From Thunnus maccoyii (Eukaryota > Chordata > Actinopteri > Scombriformes > Scombridae): a stretch of DNA of 64,000 nucleotides. Position numbers and translations under genes: made by a program. The stretch is taken from NCBI RefSeq assembly GCF_910596095.1, contig NC_056552.1:8971111-9035110 (forward strand), given 5' to 3'. Of this stretch, positions 22,524-35,363 are shown piece after piece (within the stretch, counting starts at the first letter, position 1; each line of letters starts with the position of its first letter). Below the pieces are notes generated by a model. That model worked only from the letters and a program-made list of their open reading frames with translations. It was not told the DNA's origin and searched no databases.

Positions 22524-23127
22524 TAGGGCTGAAACAAACTATCGATTTGTCAATTATTTTTTAAGTTAATTGACTAGTTGTTTGGGCTATAAAATGTTAG
22601 AACATTGCATATAGGTAGATATTTTATTAATCCCAAAGGGAAATTTAAATGTTACAGCAGCCAACAATGAGGTAAAAGAAACAAATGCAATTAAAGGCTA
22701 AATTATATACAATAAATAAATACACTAATTCAAATATAAAAAAATGAATAGAGCGGAAGGAATAGAAAGGTCAGGTGGATTTTGCTTCAGGAGTAACGTG
22801 AATGATTGTCCATGGATGTCAGAATTGAGTGTGCTAAATATTGATACCTGAGTAATGTACACAATATATATTGATACCCGAATAATATGATCAATGTTTC
22901 CCAAAGCCTAAGGTGCAACCTCAAATGTCTTGTCTGACCCAAAGATATTCAGTTTACTATCACAGAAGACTAAAGAAACCAGAAAATATTCTGATTTAAG
23001 AAGCTGGAATCAGAGAATATTTGTATTATTTCTTTGAAAAATGACTCAAAACGATTAATCGGTTATCAAAATAGTTGGCAATTAATTTCCCTGTCGATCG
23101 ATTAATCAACTAATTGTTGCAGCTCTA
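22524..23127. mobile_element. Element C copy 2: hAT-like MITE with perfect 8-bp target duplication
   Basis: The termini TAGGGCTGAAACAA and (inverted) TAGAGCTGCAACAA are flanked on both sides by gtttggag (22516-22523 and 23128-23135). Imperfect terminal repeats and an 8-bp duplication are the signature of the hAT superfamily. There is no transposase. About 22606-22890 interrupts the left part and begins with a LINE-tail-like sequence. Confidence 0.8.
22606..22890 (+). mobile_element. LINE 3'-tail-like insertion within element C copy 2
   Basis: It starts with taggtagatattttattaat and cccaaagggaaattt, the 3'-end sequence I know from teleost non-LTR retrotransposons. It is 5'-truncated with no coding sequence. 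The element C sequence resumes at about 22891 with caatgtttcccaaagcc. Family not assigned. Confidence 0.55.
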
Positions 23128-23356
23128 GTTTGGAGTACTTTAGGCTTAAATGCTCACCCCACAATTAGTTAAAAGAGCAAAATGTAAAACTGTCAAACAG
23201 CAGTGAGGCTTCAGACAGAGAAAGCTGGATTCTCCAACTCTGTGATGATAGATTCATTTACAGTTTACTGATGACACATTACAGGATATCTCCAAAGCAA
23301 TAAATATGGTCTGATTGTGTCTTATCAAACATTGGTATTGACATACTAGGTGTGTC

Positions 23357-23689
23357 TAGAGCTGCAACAATCAGTCGATCCATCGATTAGTTGCCAACTG
23401 TCATATTAATTGCCAACTTTTTTGATTATCAATTAATTGTTTTGAGTCATTTTATTAGAAAAAAATGTCCAAACTCTGATTCCAGCTTCTCAAATGTGAA
23501 TATTGTCTGGTGTCTTTAGTCTTCTATGATAATAAACTGAATATCTTTTGTTGTGGTCAAAATAAAACATTTGAGGATGTCATCTTGGGCTTTGGGAAAC
23601 ATTTTTCAAAAAAGTTTCTGACATTTTAAGGATCAAACAAGATATTAAACAATAATCAGTGATGAAAATAATCGTTAGTTGCAGCCCTA
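23357..23689. mobile_element. Element C copy 3: hAT-like MITE
   Basis: The left terminus is TAGAGCTGCAACAATC and the right end is GTTGCAGCCCTA. The flanks ggtgtgtc and tatgtgtc agree at 6 of 8 positions, consistent with a decayed 8-bp duplication. It is in opposite orientation to copy 2, about 230 bp away. Confidence 0.75.
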
Positions 23690-24701
23690 TATGTGTCAGC
23701 TGAGAAATAACAATAAATTGCAGCACAGAAATGTCAAAGGTGTTTGAGGTTATTTACAAACGTCACATAGTTTGTCCATCAAAGAGCACTGATAAAATGT
23801 GCCACTATGTACATATGTGTACATATATTGATCGAAATTCGAGGGCAAAGCTATTCTGCTAATGGATCAATTACAGCTCAAAATTCACAAAAAGGTAGAC
23901 ATTCACTAAACTACCTGTATAGTCAGAATGTGTATTAAAACTGTTGAAGCTGGCAGGTGATCAGCATAATCATGTAGTCCTTGACAGGTCAATTATCTGA
24001 CATAAAACATTATGCAGCCTCGAGTCTTGATACAAACTGAGTCACCTTTACATATGAATTGTTGATTAATCAGACAGGAGCACTTTAAAGAAGGAAATGT
24101 GCGTCATTGTAATTGCAGCTTTAAATTTAGAAGTACCTTTCACAAAATAATAATGGTAATTTTCTGTTTCCTGTTACTCAATAGCTGTTATTATTGAACA
24201 AACCTGAAACCTATTCTATAACAAATCTACAGTACCATAAAAAGGACTATGAAACATTCAAACACATTATCATTTAAATGCAGAGCACTCAAAAGTAGGT
24301 AGAAAATTTGAATAGAGAACAGATAAAGAGCCTTGTGATAAAAACTGATTATTACTATTACTATTATTCTGCTCACATCCGTTGAACCCTGACTGGCACT
24401 TAAAGTTTGAATCTTACAGAATGAAACTAAATCTCTGTATTTTGTACTCTGTCTCAAGAATCCTTTTTTTTTTCTGGTGTTTTTATTGGTGATTATATTT
24501 TTAAAATATTTTTCTGTACAGTAATGCATACAAATATACCCAGCCCACTTACTGCACTGCATGCATTTTTGAATCACTACAAACTAAAATAAAGAATACC
24601 TATTCACCTACCTTACATGGATCTTCCTTCATGTTTACATAAATTACTAATAAAGCTTTTGTATTTGTAACCTACAAGAGAAATATTAGGAAAGACAAAT
24701 T

Positions 24702-24900
24702 GTCAAGTCAGTTTTTATTTGTATAGCTCAATATCACAATCTTTACAATCTTTATAGCGTACAACATCCTTTGTCTTTAGACCATCAATTTGAATAAGGA
24801 AGAACTCCCTAAAAACCCTTTTTAACTGGGAAGAAAATGGAAGAAAGCTCAGGAAGAGCAACAGAGAAGTGATGGACCAAGACAGTATAGTACAGAATAC
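24702..24900 (+). mobile_element. 5'-truncated LINE tail
   Basis: The phrases agtttttatttgtatagctc, aaggaagaactccctaaaaa and caggaagagcaacagagaag form the conserved 3' end of a non-LTR element common in teleosts. No reverse-transcriptase coding sequence remains. Family not assigned with confidence. Confidence 0.55.
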
Positions 24901-25560
24901 AGAATAGATATACAGAATAGACCAAGATAGCACAATCACAGAAATACAGCACATTAAATGCATGCAAATGTATTAAATGAAGTAGTCCACTTTGTATTTT
25001 TCTCCAAATTTTTGAGATCAAAATCAAGCAACCTTTTTCAATTTTTGAGCATCTGTTCACCAGAATATTTCAAGGGTTTGTCGAGCCAATACCTGAAAAC
25101 TACTTAATTCATGCTAGATATGACCAATAACTATATACTTAAGTTTTCCACAATGTGGGAAAATTGTCTTTGGCTTCACCATACAGTGTTAAAAACAACA
25201 AAAGCCACTTCATCAATAAAGAACAATTAAAAAAGAAAAAATACAGTTATAAAAAATAATTTAAAATACAGCCATACAGCTGAGTAAGTAACATTGCAGC
25301 CACAGTGAAGTTTGAAGAAATCCGAATAGAAGTTGTATCAGACACAGTGTTGGTTCTACCTGCCAAGATAGCAAGTGACAATAAGTTAATTATTGAGAGC
25401 ACTTAAATGTAATTTATTAGCTTGCATTTTCCAAGATGGCTGTTTTTGTTTTCTTATTTCCATATAGATGTCTAACAACAATATGTCCGTCTAAATTCTT
25501 AGTTTTATTATCCTATGTAGCTATAAATGAATTATTTAAACATACAATCATTCAAGAGTA
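24901..25560. other. tbcc-prph2 spacer
   Basis: AT-rich spacer without a recognisable gene. At 25148-25178 the phrase gggaaaattgtctttggctt resembles the LINE-type tail at 60105-60135, so a small LINE fragment is likely. The rest is unassigned. Confidence 0.4.
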
Positions 25561-25599
25561 GTTGAAATGTGAGTGTGAAAACTCTGTCGTTCTGTGAAT

Positions 25600-26344
25600 G
25601 GGTTACAGGGGCTTTATTAACTCATCCTATCTGCTCTACCATGAAGATATCCGGTTTGTGTTGAACTTGCAGACCCCTGTGAATGGGTATGCTCCACTTT
25701 CATGTCCATGGTCTCTGTCAGCCATGAGCTGATGCCATTACAGCTCCTGGTGTGTTCAATCAAGGAGACCATGACCACGTGAACGCTCAAACCAATTATG
25801 GCCCCTGGCAGCAGCTTACGATCAGGCTCATCTTGTGTAGAGGGATTTCTGCAAATTGGATCAGGCCTCTTACAGGGGCTTAGCATGACGTACTGCAACT
25901 TTGAGTTTAATCATGAGGATCCTCGGCAATCCTCCACCTCTCCAGGACGACCGAACATCACGATTAGCCTCACCTGTGTGTTCAGGAAGAAAAATTGGTA
26001 GAAGTTGGGAAAAATACAGCCTTATGAGATTGGAAGTTTCTGGCACAATGGGAGAGGAGAGAGCTTTGAAGAAATAACACTCCTGTGCTCCTCCAGGGTC
26101 CTTCTGGCTCCTTCATTTCTGCTGTTTTGCTGTGGGATGGATTACAGCCTGAGCTGAATCTCCTGTCCTGTTGGACAAACTAGAGGAGACCCTGACAACA
26201 GAGAGACAAGGAAACAGGAACTGGGACTGTAGCTTGGAGCATTACCCAAACTAAGGGGCAATCAAGAAATCTTGGAGCTCCTGCTGCTTTAGGTTATCAT
26301 TTGGCTCTCTTCTTTACAGGCAAGGACACATCTCAGATTGAACA
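25600..26344 (+). promoter_or_regulatory. prph2: prph2 upstream region with CRX/OTX-type core motifs
   Basis: This stretch is more GC-rich and less repetitive than its surroundings. It contains GGATTA within gggatggattacag near 26136 and TAATCA near 25909 (gtttaatcatgaggatcc), both OTX/CRX-type cores. A CRX-type site is expected for a photoreceptor gene. A tract ttctttacag just upstream of the start (26311-26320) could be a 5'UTR acceptor, but no donor is identifiable. Confidence 0.3.
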
Positions 26345-29300
26345 ATGGCTTTGATGAAGGTCAAGTTTGATCTGAAAAAGCGAGTGAAGCTCGCTCAGAC
26401 AGTCTGGTTCATGTACTGGTTCGCTGTAATGGCCGGCGTGCTGGTCTTCAGCATGGGCCTGTTCTTTAAGATCGAGCTGCGGAAGCGCTCAGAACTTATG
26501 GACAACAACGAGAGCCACTTCTTGCCCAACTTGCTCATATTTATGGGTCTATTAGCCTGTGGCATCAACGCCTTCGGAGGCAAAGTCTGCTACGACTCTC
26601 TGGACCCTGCAAAGTTTGCAAAGTGGAAGCCCATGTTGAAGACCTTCTTGATGTTCTGCGTGGGATTCAACGTCCTGCTTGTCGTGACGGCCCTGCTGTG
26701 TTTCTTGATGAGGATCCCTCTGCAGTTCACCCTGGCTGAGGGTTTGAGGAACGGCATGAAGTTCTACAAGGACACGGACACACCGGGACGCTGCTACATG
26801 AAGAGGACCCTGGACCTGATGCAGATGGAGTTTCGTTGCTGCGGAAATGACAACTACAGGGATTGGTTTGAGATTCAGTGGGTTAGCAACCGCTACCTGG
26901 ACTTCAGCGCAAAGGAAGTCAAAGAGTAAGTCACAGAGCCAAAAACATTTAAACATTTAAAAGGTAGAGATGATTTATGAGTAGCAGCTATTTCAGTGTA
27001 GAAATATGTGTTTGATGTGTGATGTGACAGTGAAATGACTCTTTTGGAGACTGTCATTGAGTCTCAGTGTATCAAGGTGGAGGGCACTGGGGTGGGGTGA
27101 TTTAGGGGTCGTTTATACAAAGTTAGTGTTCAGTATAAGTGGATTTGAGGAGGAGGTGGGTCAGAGCAGGTGTATTATTCACTTTCATCCACCGAGGATT
27201 ACCATTACAGAAATGGTGACAGCAATGGGTTGCAATGGGACGTGTCACTGGGGGCAAGAAGGGCGGAAGAGGTTACTAGGCAGTTTTATGGATAAAGTTG
27301 GGAGGAGGGGCTTTGGTGATTAGGTACAGAAAAAGATATATCGGGTCAACCGGGCATGAGTGGGATTAAAAGTACATACAGTTGTTCCAGTCCAGTGATC
27401 TGTGGCCCCTTTGTGACAACCTATTACACTGACTTTAGCAGCAGCAAGTATGCAGTTTGCTTTGTGAGAACAACCAAAGGCTGTTACAAACGTTAGCACA
27501 TCATTAGTGTTTAATCTCCAGGATTACAGTTCAGTGTCCTTCAAGAATCAGTGTCCCATCCAATCAGCTGACGACCTGGCAGCGCTCCAGGAACAGCACT
27601 GCCCAATAAAACAATTTGCTGGAGATTTTAAAATCAATGTAAACAATGACTACCTAGTGACAATAACACTGAACAAGATGGTAGAGAAGTGATTAGCCAA
27701 AGCTTTTGTGATACAATAACAGGTTAACCACAGGGCAAGGGAAAGTAATGATAGAAAAGGCCGCTCTTAATGGCACATTTCAAAGATTCCCATGGTTTTT
27801 CAAATCCATATTAAAATACTTACTGAAACATCAGAACAGCCATCTTTTTAATGGCTAGTGCATTAATTAGTATTCAGAGCTTCACAACTCTTTACGTATT
27901 AAGAATAGTATTTCCTGTATGTTCTGTTGTGTTGACCCAAATGTTTTATCTGGCGTTGATGTTTCTAGAAATCACTGATCCATATCTGACCCTCTCAGGT
28001 CTTTGTGATCCAATCACACTCGTCTTTCCATTGACCTACAACTATCAATCACAGCTGAGATCCGCTCTTCAGATTGAGCACTGACACAAATGTCCTTAAT
28101 TGGTTGTCTGAACACTTTCATGTGATCACTTGGAACACATTTATCAAAAGAAAAGGATTGTGGTAAAGCTCCGTAATTTAAACTATGACTTCACAGTCAT
28201 TGTTCCCTATTTACCTTACAGACTAATAAGTGTCATATGTAGGCCTGCATGATTGAGACATTATCAATAAGCATACAGTAATTAAACAATAAACGGTAAG
28301 AGTTGATGGTAGGTGATGCTTGATTGATGATTGTACATCAGTGACAGTGGCACTCAAGCTCTGCAAGTGGTAAATACAACAAAAAAAGGATAATAATGAA
28401 CACAATAAAGGCATGGACAGTGTAATACCTCATCAGCTCTGCAGTATGCCGCCTCTGTGACACTTGTGCTTGATTTTTTTTATTCAGTGCTGTTTAGTGT
28501 TGAGGCAAGAACATGTGGTAGTATTGGATTGTATAATATTGTAAAATACACCACATCAAAAATGTATTTCTTCTTATACTTATTATCAATTCGGTTTGAT
28601 GATTGACTGAGGAGATAAACTGCAACATTCAGCAACAATAAACACAACATCTTGTAGTTATTTTTGGTAGAAGAGAAGTCTAACATGGTCTTGCTAATTA
28701 TACCTCAACCGATTTTAGCCCACACATGCTACATATATAGCATGGCAAGTTCCTGACCTTTAATCTCACCCCACTTTCTCCAACACATCATAACATGACA
28801 CTAACATGACACTTTGCCTGATCTTCTTAGCCGCATCGGGAGCAACGTGGACGGCCAGTATCTGATGGATGGAGTCCCGTTCAGCTGCTGTAACCCAAGC
28901 TCCCCAAGACCCTGCATCCAGCAACAGATGACCAACAACACCGCCCACTACAGCTATGACCACTACACTGAGGAGCTCAACGTGTGGAAGCGTGGCTGCC
29001 GTGATGCCATGCTGTCCTACTATGGAGGCATGATGAACACCATTGGAGCCATGGTGCTGCTGGTCACTATTGTGGAGGTCAGGGCCACAAATACACAAAT
29101 ATTCACCTAAATGTGGTACATTTCCCCCTGTAGTAAACACTTTTTTAATGAAATGTTAACAGATTAGTTAAAAATTAATAAGTTATAGTAGAATATCTTT
29201 ACTTTGCCATGAGATGTGACATTTAAAGATCCCCTCCAGACATGTTTTAAAACATAAAAATACTCTGCTTTGAAATGTTTTTTGCACAAAAGGGTCAACT

Positions 29301-31226
29301 ACCTTGTAAGAAATCCCCCAAATTACCTGAATCTATAAATATACAAATGTTTTTTCATTTCAAAAGTTTAACTACTGGACACAAGAAGTCTCCTATTCCA
29401 CTGTGAAGTCCATTTTCAGTGTATGTGCACTGGAGGCTTCAGGTTTCCACATCACACTTCTGTTCTGTTCTGTAAGTTGCGTATTGAACCTCGATTGACT
29501 TCTAAACTGAGATTAAGGTGAGCTCAAAGAAACTTTTCTAGCCTTCTGGTGTCAAACTCTGCACATACATCATTCTGCAAACATTAAACATCCAAGTGAA
29601 GACAAACAATACAACAAAAACAACAAACAATAAAACAAACACATTTTCAAGTGGAGGAGGTCTTTAATGACTGCATAAATGTGTCAGCTGTCCCCCAATA
29701 AATTCAGGGACGGCACAGTAACACTATTTAGGAGTCAGGTGAGGCGAAGACCAAGAAATGAGTTGAATAACATGTGTATAAACATGCAAAGCTGTGACCC
29801 AGTTGGCATTCTTGTCATCCACCACCTCCTTCCTCTCTTCTGTCTTCTTCCCTCCTTTCCACTCTCCGCCCCCGCCATCAGCAATATCTTCTTAGTGCAT
29901 CTCCTTCCCAGACGACTCTATCCTCTTTACATCATTCCTCCTACCGTACTGTCAGATTACCCTGCACCACTTTTGGCATGTATGGGAGTGCAGCTTACGT
30001 ACAGTATCTCACCTGCCACTACCCAAAGGGTAATCCTAAAGCAGCCAAATGGCATCTCTGCTCTCTTCAACTCTCTCCTCGGCCTCCACTGCCAACATCT
30101 GTTGCTGTTGTTGATGTTGTTAAGAACCTGCTTGCCACAAACATGTACGCACAAGGCCTTGAAGTCAATGATAATCTGAGTTCCTCAACTCAAGCAGACA
30201 GTAGATAGCACTATCTAGACAACATCTCTGTCCCAGAAATCCGGTAGCTTTAAAAATTTGGATTTTGGCGATACCCTGGAAGCTGATCAGACACACAGCC
30301 AGAGGAATCCCAGATTTAACAGTAGTTATGCAAGCGTCCCTATGCTGACACAGATAGTGGGCTCAGAGATGGAGTAATGAGTTAATCTGGGGGAGGTGAC
30401 CAGGACAGACCCACTTCCTGGAATTTGATCTCCTGATCTAAAGTCACCATTCATAGTAACTGGCTTATTAACTTTTCTGTTGATACAGTTGAACTTTAGG
30501 CTGTAAATAAGTTCAAGAACTTCTAAGATATTTAAATGATTCTTAAAAACGTTATCAGCTATAATAATGATGGTTTCCTTTAATGGTCATTTTTATGCAC
30601 TTTCATACATACTGATACAGGTTTTTGTCAACTTTTTTCTGTTACATACAATTTATATAAGAACATGTTAGAGGTTTAGGAAGCTAACAATGCAGTCGCA
30701 ACAATGCTGGTTGAGTCCGTCCAGGGATCTCTGTTGCATGTCGTCCCCAACACTCTTCTCCTTTCATTTCTTGTCTGCTCCATACTGTATACTATCTAAG
30801 AAAGGCAAAAATGGGCAAATAAGAACATCTTGATAAAAAATATGTACACTAAGTCAAACAAAATTTCATTTATTTGAATGAAAAGTTGATTGGATTTTTA
30901 AGCTTTAAACATGTACCGGGCCTTGGGAATTTTCAGTTCTCTTTCCATGTGGTAAATAATCTCTCACAGTGCTCATCAAAGGTTCAAGTTTAACTGATAT
31001 TTGTTCCTGTCGTTTGCAGATTGCAGTGACCGTGGGCCTGCAGTATGTGGACAGCTCCCTGTCCACCCTGGCTAACCCAGACGACCCGGAGAGCGAGAGC
31101 GAGGGCTGGATCCTGGAGAAGACAGTGAAGGAGACGTTCACCGACATCATGGCTAAAATGAAGGCCATGGGCAAAGGCACCAAGGTGGAGGAGGGGGATG
31201 AGGCAGCAGTTGCAACGGTGAGCTGA
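26345..31226 (+). CDS. prph2: Peripherin-2 (RDS), photoreceptor disc-rim tetraspanin, 3 exons, 344 aa
   Basis: Exons 26345-26925, 28831-29077 and 31020-31226 (1035 nt with stop). Peripherin-2 shapes and stabilises the rims of rod and cone outer-segment discs, usually with ROM1. Four membrane segments lie at about 19-42, 62-80, 101-122 and 264-285. The large second loop holds the tetraspanin CCG motif (165-167) and the other conserved cysteines (213, 214, 222, 250). Cys150 in TPGRCYMKR is the residue known for intermolecular disulfides, at the same number as in human. Asn229 in TNNTAHYS keeps the glycosylation site. The C-terminal tail has the conserved [13 protein letters not shown] and ends in VATVS. 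The three-exon layout and length (human 346 aa) agree with the family. Teleosts can have two copies; I cannot tell which this is. Confidence 0.96.
26926..28830 (+). other. prph2: prph2 intron 1
   Basis: GT-AG intron (GA|gtaagt to cttcttag) of 1.9 kb. A GGATTA core is present near 27522. Short open frames on both strands show no homology. I see no mobile element that I can name. Confidence 0.85.
29078..31019 (+). other. prph2: prph2 intron 2
   Basis: GT-AG intron (GAG|gtcagg to gtttgcag) of 1.9 kb. An open stretch of 166 codons at 29679-30179 has no recognisable domain and lies between two firm exons of one gene, so I treat it as intronic noise. Confidence 0.85.
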
Positions 31227-32390
31227 GATAACCCCTCCTGCAAAAACTGACACCACTCCCACCTGATGAGGAGGACGGGGACGTGTGAGATTTTTTCTAC
31301 CAACATTTATTATGTAGATAACAACCTTCACACACATATTTGGCTACGAACTCCTTTTAAATGGACTCCTTACAAATGGACTCCTTGCATAAATAATACT
31401 GTATATTTAAACATAGAGAGAGATAATGAGAAGAATGAGTTATTGGTTATGGTTTTTCATTTTGGTTTCCCCCAACCAAACAAATCCATCTCAAGCTCCA
31501 ACTCTGCGTCGCAAATTTACTGTTTTGGTTTCCAACACTCTGTGGATTTGGATCGTTCTTATTTCCATAAAATGTGCACAATGATAAGTCAAACAAATGT
31601 GATATGTATTGATAAATGTCAGATGCTTTGCATTCACAAATAAGTATGTAATTTTTCCTTTATAGTGTTGTCAGATAGTTTGGCGGGGAGAGCAGGCACT
31701 TAGGATGGGGATGGTGGTTGCTATGCAACCCCCCCTCTCATGGAAATCAGAGGTACAGATGGGAGATATTTACAGGCCAAGAAAAGCAGCGTTTTATTTT
31801 TGTTGACCTATCTATAGACTTTGGCTTGTAGCTGATACTGTATGTAGGGAAAAAAAACAAATTAAAGCCCACACCCACCTGTTTTTATACTCCAGACCCC
31901 CTTTGTCCACAATGAAAACTGGACCTGCTCCCGAGATGGAGTAAAATTATGAATTGAATGAATCAGGATGTATTATGCATGAATGTTGCAGCACATGGTC
32001 AAACAGTGAGGCATGGGAATCAGGAGGTGAGCCCCAGAGAGAAGCAGGGGCGACTCCAAACCTGTGGAGGACGAGTGAAATTGGCAGCTAAATCTTGGCT
32101 CCTGACCCCTGCACTGTAATCTCAGATCCTCTTTGATGTTTCCCTTGTGCATTCAGTATATTGACACATATGTATATTCTAACAACTGGGTTGCTGTCTT
32201 TGTACATAGTGTAGAAAAGATGAAAAAATTTAACTTTTTTAAAATTATGTAATTAATCTAAATCTTTTATTTAAATCCATGTAAAGTTTGTTTTTTCCAT
32301 ATGATTTTTTTTGGGCTCTGTGTGTCTGTGTAGAAAAGGAGATAATGCTGATTGTATACATGAATAAAGGATTTTAGTGATGTGATTCGA
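31227..32390 (+). other. prph2: prph2 3'UTR
   Basis: Non-coding sequence after the TGA, with AATAAA at 32363-32368 as the best poly(A) signal and an earlier ATTAAA near 31861. Confidence 0.6.
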
Positions 32391-32573
32391 GTGTAAAATA
32401 ATAATGATGTCGTGTTGTCTCGACCTTGAGTCGCACAGACTTGAGATCAAGAAGTGAAGGCATGCTGTGAGTGCCGCAGGGTTCCTGATTAAGTCAATAG
32501 GATAAGGGCAATTATGGCATTACTGCTTTCACATGGACATGGGATGACTCTTCACATGTCTAGTGTGAGGACG

Positions 32574-32621
32574 TGTGTGCGTGTGTGTGTGTGTGTGTGT
32601 GTGAGTGTGTGTGTGTGTGTG
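32574..32621 (+). repeat. (GT)n microsatellite
   Basis: Dinucleotide run with a single GA interruption, 200 bp past the probable prph2 poly(A) site. Confidence 0.95.
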
Positions 32622-32629
32622 GGCAGGAG

Positions 32630-34660
32630 AGGGGCGAGGGGGGTTATACACCAGATGCATTCACAAACCAAATAGTGCATGCACATGTCTTTGCAGGTGA
32701 CTTTTCTGGACAAAAGTGTCTCTTGAATTGCATTTTTTAATTGATTTCATCCACAATCTGATATTTTAGGATCAGCTTTGACCTCAGAGGATGCAAGTTA
32801 CAAATCATTTGATCCCCTCAGTCCATATACTGATAAATAACAACTGGTGAGATATCCGTTTTGTTAAAACAAAATCCACATGTTGGTCTGATAGTCGAGA
32901 TCCACATATTCTGCAGACTCCCGGCATGAAGAATCGGGAATCATGATATCCAAGCCAGTGTGGCTTAGTTAGAGCAGATGGGAGGGGGACGTGAAGAGTC
33001 AGCAGGAACGGTAAAGAGGCCAACTCTGCGCGGTATTTTTGTTGGACCAAAGCACATAACCGGCGCTGAGTAGATAAGAGGCCTAATCGGCTTTAGATTA
33101 GCATGAGCCCCTCGAACCAGGTGAGCAGGTGATGTCCTCCTGCAGGACTCACGTCACGAAGACAGAGACAAACAAGAGAAAGTAATGGTCAGAGCAGGAT
33201 CAAAATTCATGTTATCAAACAAAATGTTATGCTCCTGTCCAGGTAAATATGGCATCACAGAGACTTTCCACTAAATAATCATTTAGATCATCAGACGTCA
33301 CAGTAAAGCACTTTCTTCTGCCCTAAAAGTATTGATTATTTGTTTCTTTAAAAGGGAATCTGATCAGTTCAGTTCTCTGCCTTCATATCAACAGAGGGAG
33401 ATCCATCCTTGCTTGGATCCATCTTCAAAGATGTGCTGTTCTCAGGTCTTTCTTGCTAAAGAGATGTTACTCTTAATGAGACTTTATGATTAAATAAAGG
33501 TTATAATAATGATAATAATGATAAAAAATTATACTTTCATACGTTCTGTGGTGCTTGTAAAAGGGCAGGAGTAACTCTGAATCAGATTTACATACTTATT
33601 GGAGTATTTCAACATGATTTAACTGATTTTTATCTTCAGTAGGGTGTGTTTGAGTCCCACAGCCTTTGCACAGTTAGTGAATTATGGTTTTAGGAAAGAG
33701 GATTTTTGAAAATTGCCCTTAGAATATTAAATATTAGATCATGTGTTTAACTTTAATGGCAGTTTTAGTGTTAGTAGTAGGCCTCATTCATAAATCAACT
33801 TGTCAGACAGTTGTTTCTATGTCTAGAGAACTCATATTGCATGACCAAATATCTTCTTAACTTCTGCCAGAGCTTGTTTTATAGTAAAATATTTGTAGCA
33901 GTTACAAGTTTCCAATGTTCTTTCCAAACAAATTCTCACTCCCAAAGACAGCTGTCGCTTCTGCCGCAGAGCTGACATCTATTTACTCGTAGTCAGAAAA
34001 ACAAACAAGCAGCTGACGGCATCCTGTTTTAACTGTATTCTGCTGCTCTCTGTTGGTGACTGCAGGTAACAAATTGAGATTACAGCTAAATCGTACCAAC
34101 TGTGTGAGAATCTAATCAATTACATATCTCCAACTGTGATCTTAAATGTATTTAGGTTTCCAGCAGATTCACTTTCCTTTCTGTGATTTCAGCAGCTCAC
34201 CAGCTGTTTTTCTTATTGCTTACACCCAACTTTTATAAGCCTTTCCAGATGTAAGTTATTTGGACTGCAAATGACTTACTTCCTCTGTGTCTTTGACAAA
34301 TCTGCTGGCACGCATCAAAACTCCTGACCACTGACAGCTTCTCACTCTCAACCGTTTCAGTTACACTAAACGTCCTCAAGAGGGTATCTTTCCATCAGTG
34401 ATAATGTTTCTCCCACATTCTTGTTACAGGGGTGGCCTCCCCATTGCTGTAAAACCTTATCAGTAAAGAAAATGTATTACTAAGGCTTGATGCTAATAAA
34501 AAAAGAAACACATATGAAACAATTGCAGTAAAGCTCCTTTGTATGTAATGATGTAAACACCCAAATGAGACCCATTTTAATGAAACTGATGATAGGAATG
34601 AGCTTTCACAGAATCATCTACTCTGCCTACTCTTCAACATGTTGGAGGAAACAAACTGAA
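32630..34660. other. prph2-qki spacer, proximal part
   Basis: No gene found. At 33084-33103 the sequence cctaatcggctttagattag is an inverted pair of TAATC-type homeodomain cores, which may be regulatory. The rest is ordinary AT-rich spacer. Confidence 0.4.
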
Positions 34661-34661
34661 T

Positions 34662-34870
34662 TAGGGCGGTATCAGTGATATAATAATGATTATTTTCATC
34701 ATCAGTTGATCTGTTGATTGCTTTTCTGATTAAGGGGGTAACTGTTTAGAATATAAAATGTCAGAAAAAATATAAAAAATGACCATTACAAGATCCTGGA
34801 GTCTTCAATTTGGCTGTTTTGTGTGACCAAGAGCCTAAAACCTAAATATATTCCATTTATAATGATGCAA
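34662..34870 (+). mobile_element. Element C fragment
   Basis: It begins tagggcggtatcagtgat, then has gattattttcatcatcagtt and atataaaatgtcagaaaaaa, as in other copies of the family. The right half is missing or too diverged to place. Confidence 0.5.
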
Positions 34871-35033
34871 AACACTTGTAATGCAATGAAGATGACTGGA
34901 TTTAATCATATTTGTCTCTCCTTTTGTTGAAGTTCTCATCCAAATGAGTGAATAAATCTTACTGAACATTGTCACAACATCTAAGCGCTTGACTACAAGA
35001 TCTGTGGTTGGCTAAAGCATTATATTAGCATTA

Positions 35034-35363
35034 GGACTACAGCTAACATTCATTTACATTATTTATGAATCCGTTGATTATATTTGGATGATCATTTAGT
35101 CTATAAAACGTCCAAAACTAATGAAAAATGGCTATCACAAGCTTCTGGAACCCAAGTTGTCATCTTGAAATTACTTATTTTGTCAACTAACAGTCCAAAA
35201 CCCCAAAATATTAAATCTATAATGGTTAAGAACAGAGTAAAGCAGCAAATCTACATATTTGAGAAGCTTGAAACTATGAATATTTGGCATTTCTTCTTGT
35301 TAAACGACTTAAACGATGAATCAATTGACAAATATGATTCGTTAACTAACTGTCTCAGCACTA
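35034..35363 (+). mobile_element. Element C copy: hAT-like MITE
   Basis: It contains the family phrases tagtctataaaacgtccaaa, aacagtccaaaaccccaaaa and gagaagcttgaaactatgaa, and ends gtctcagcactag. A 105-codon open frame across it is an accident of the repeat. Confidence 0.65.

Noticed and set aside
29679-30179. 166-codon open frame in prph2 intron 2
   Set aside because: No recognisable family, codon use not gene-like, and it lies between two firm exons.
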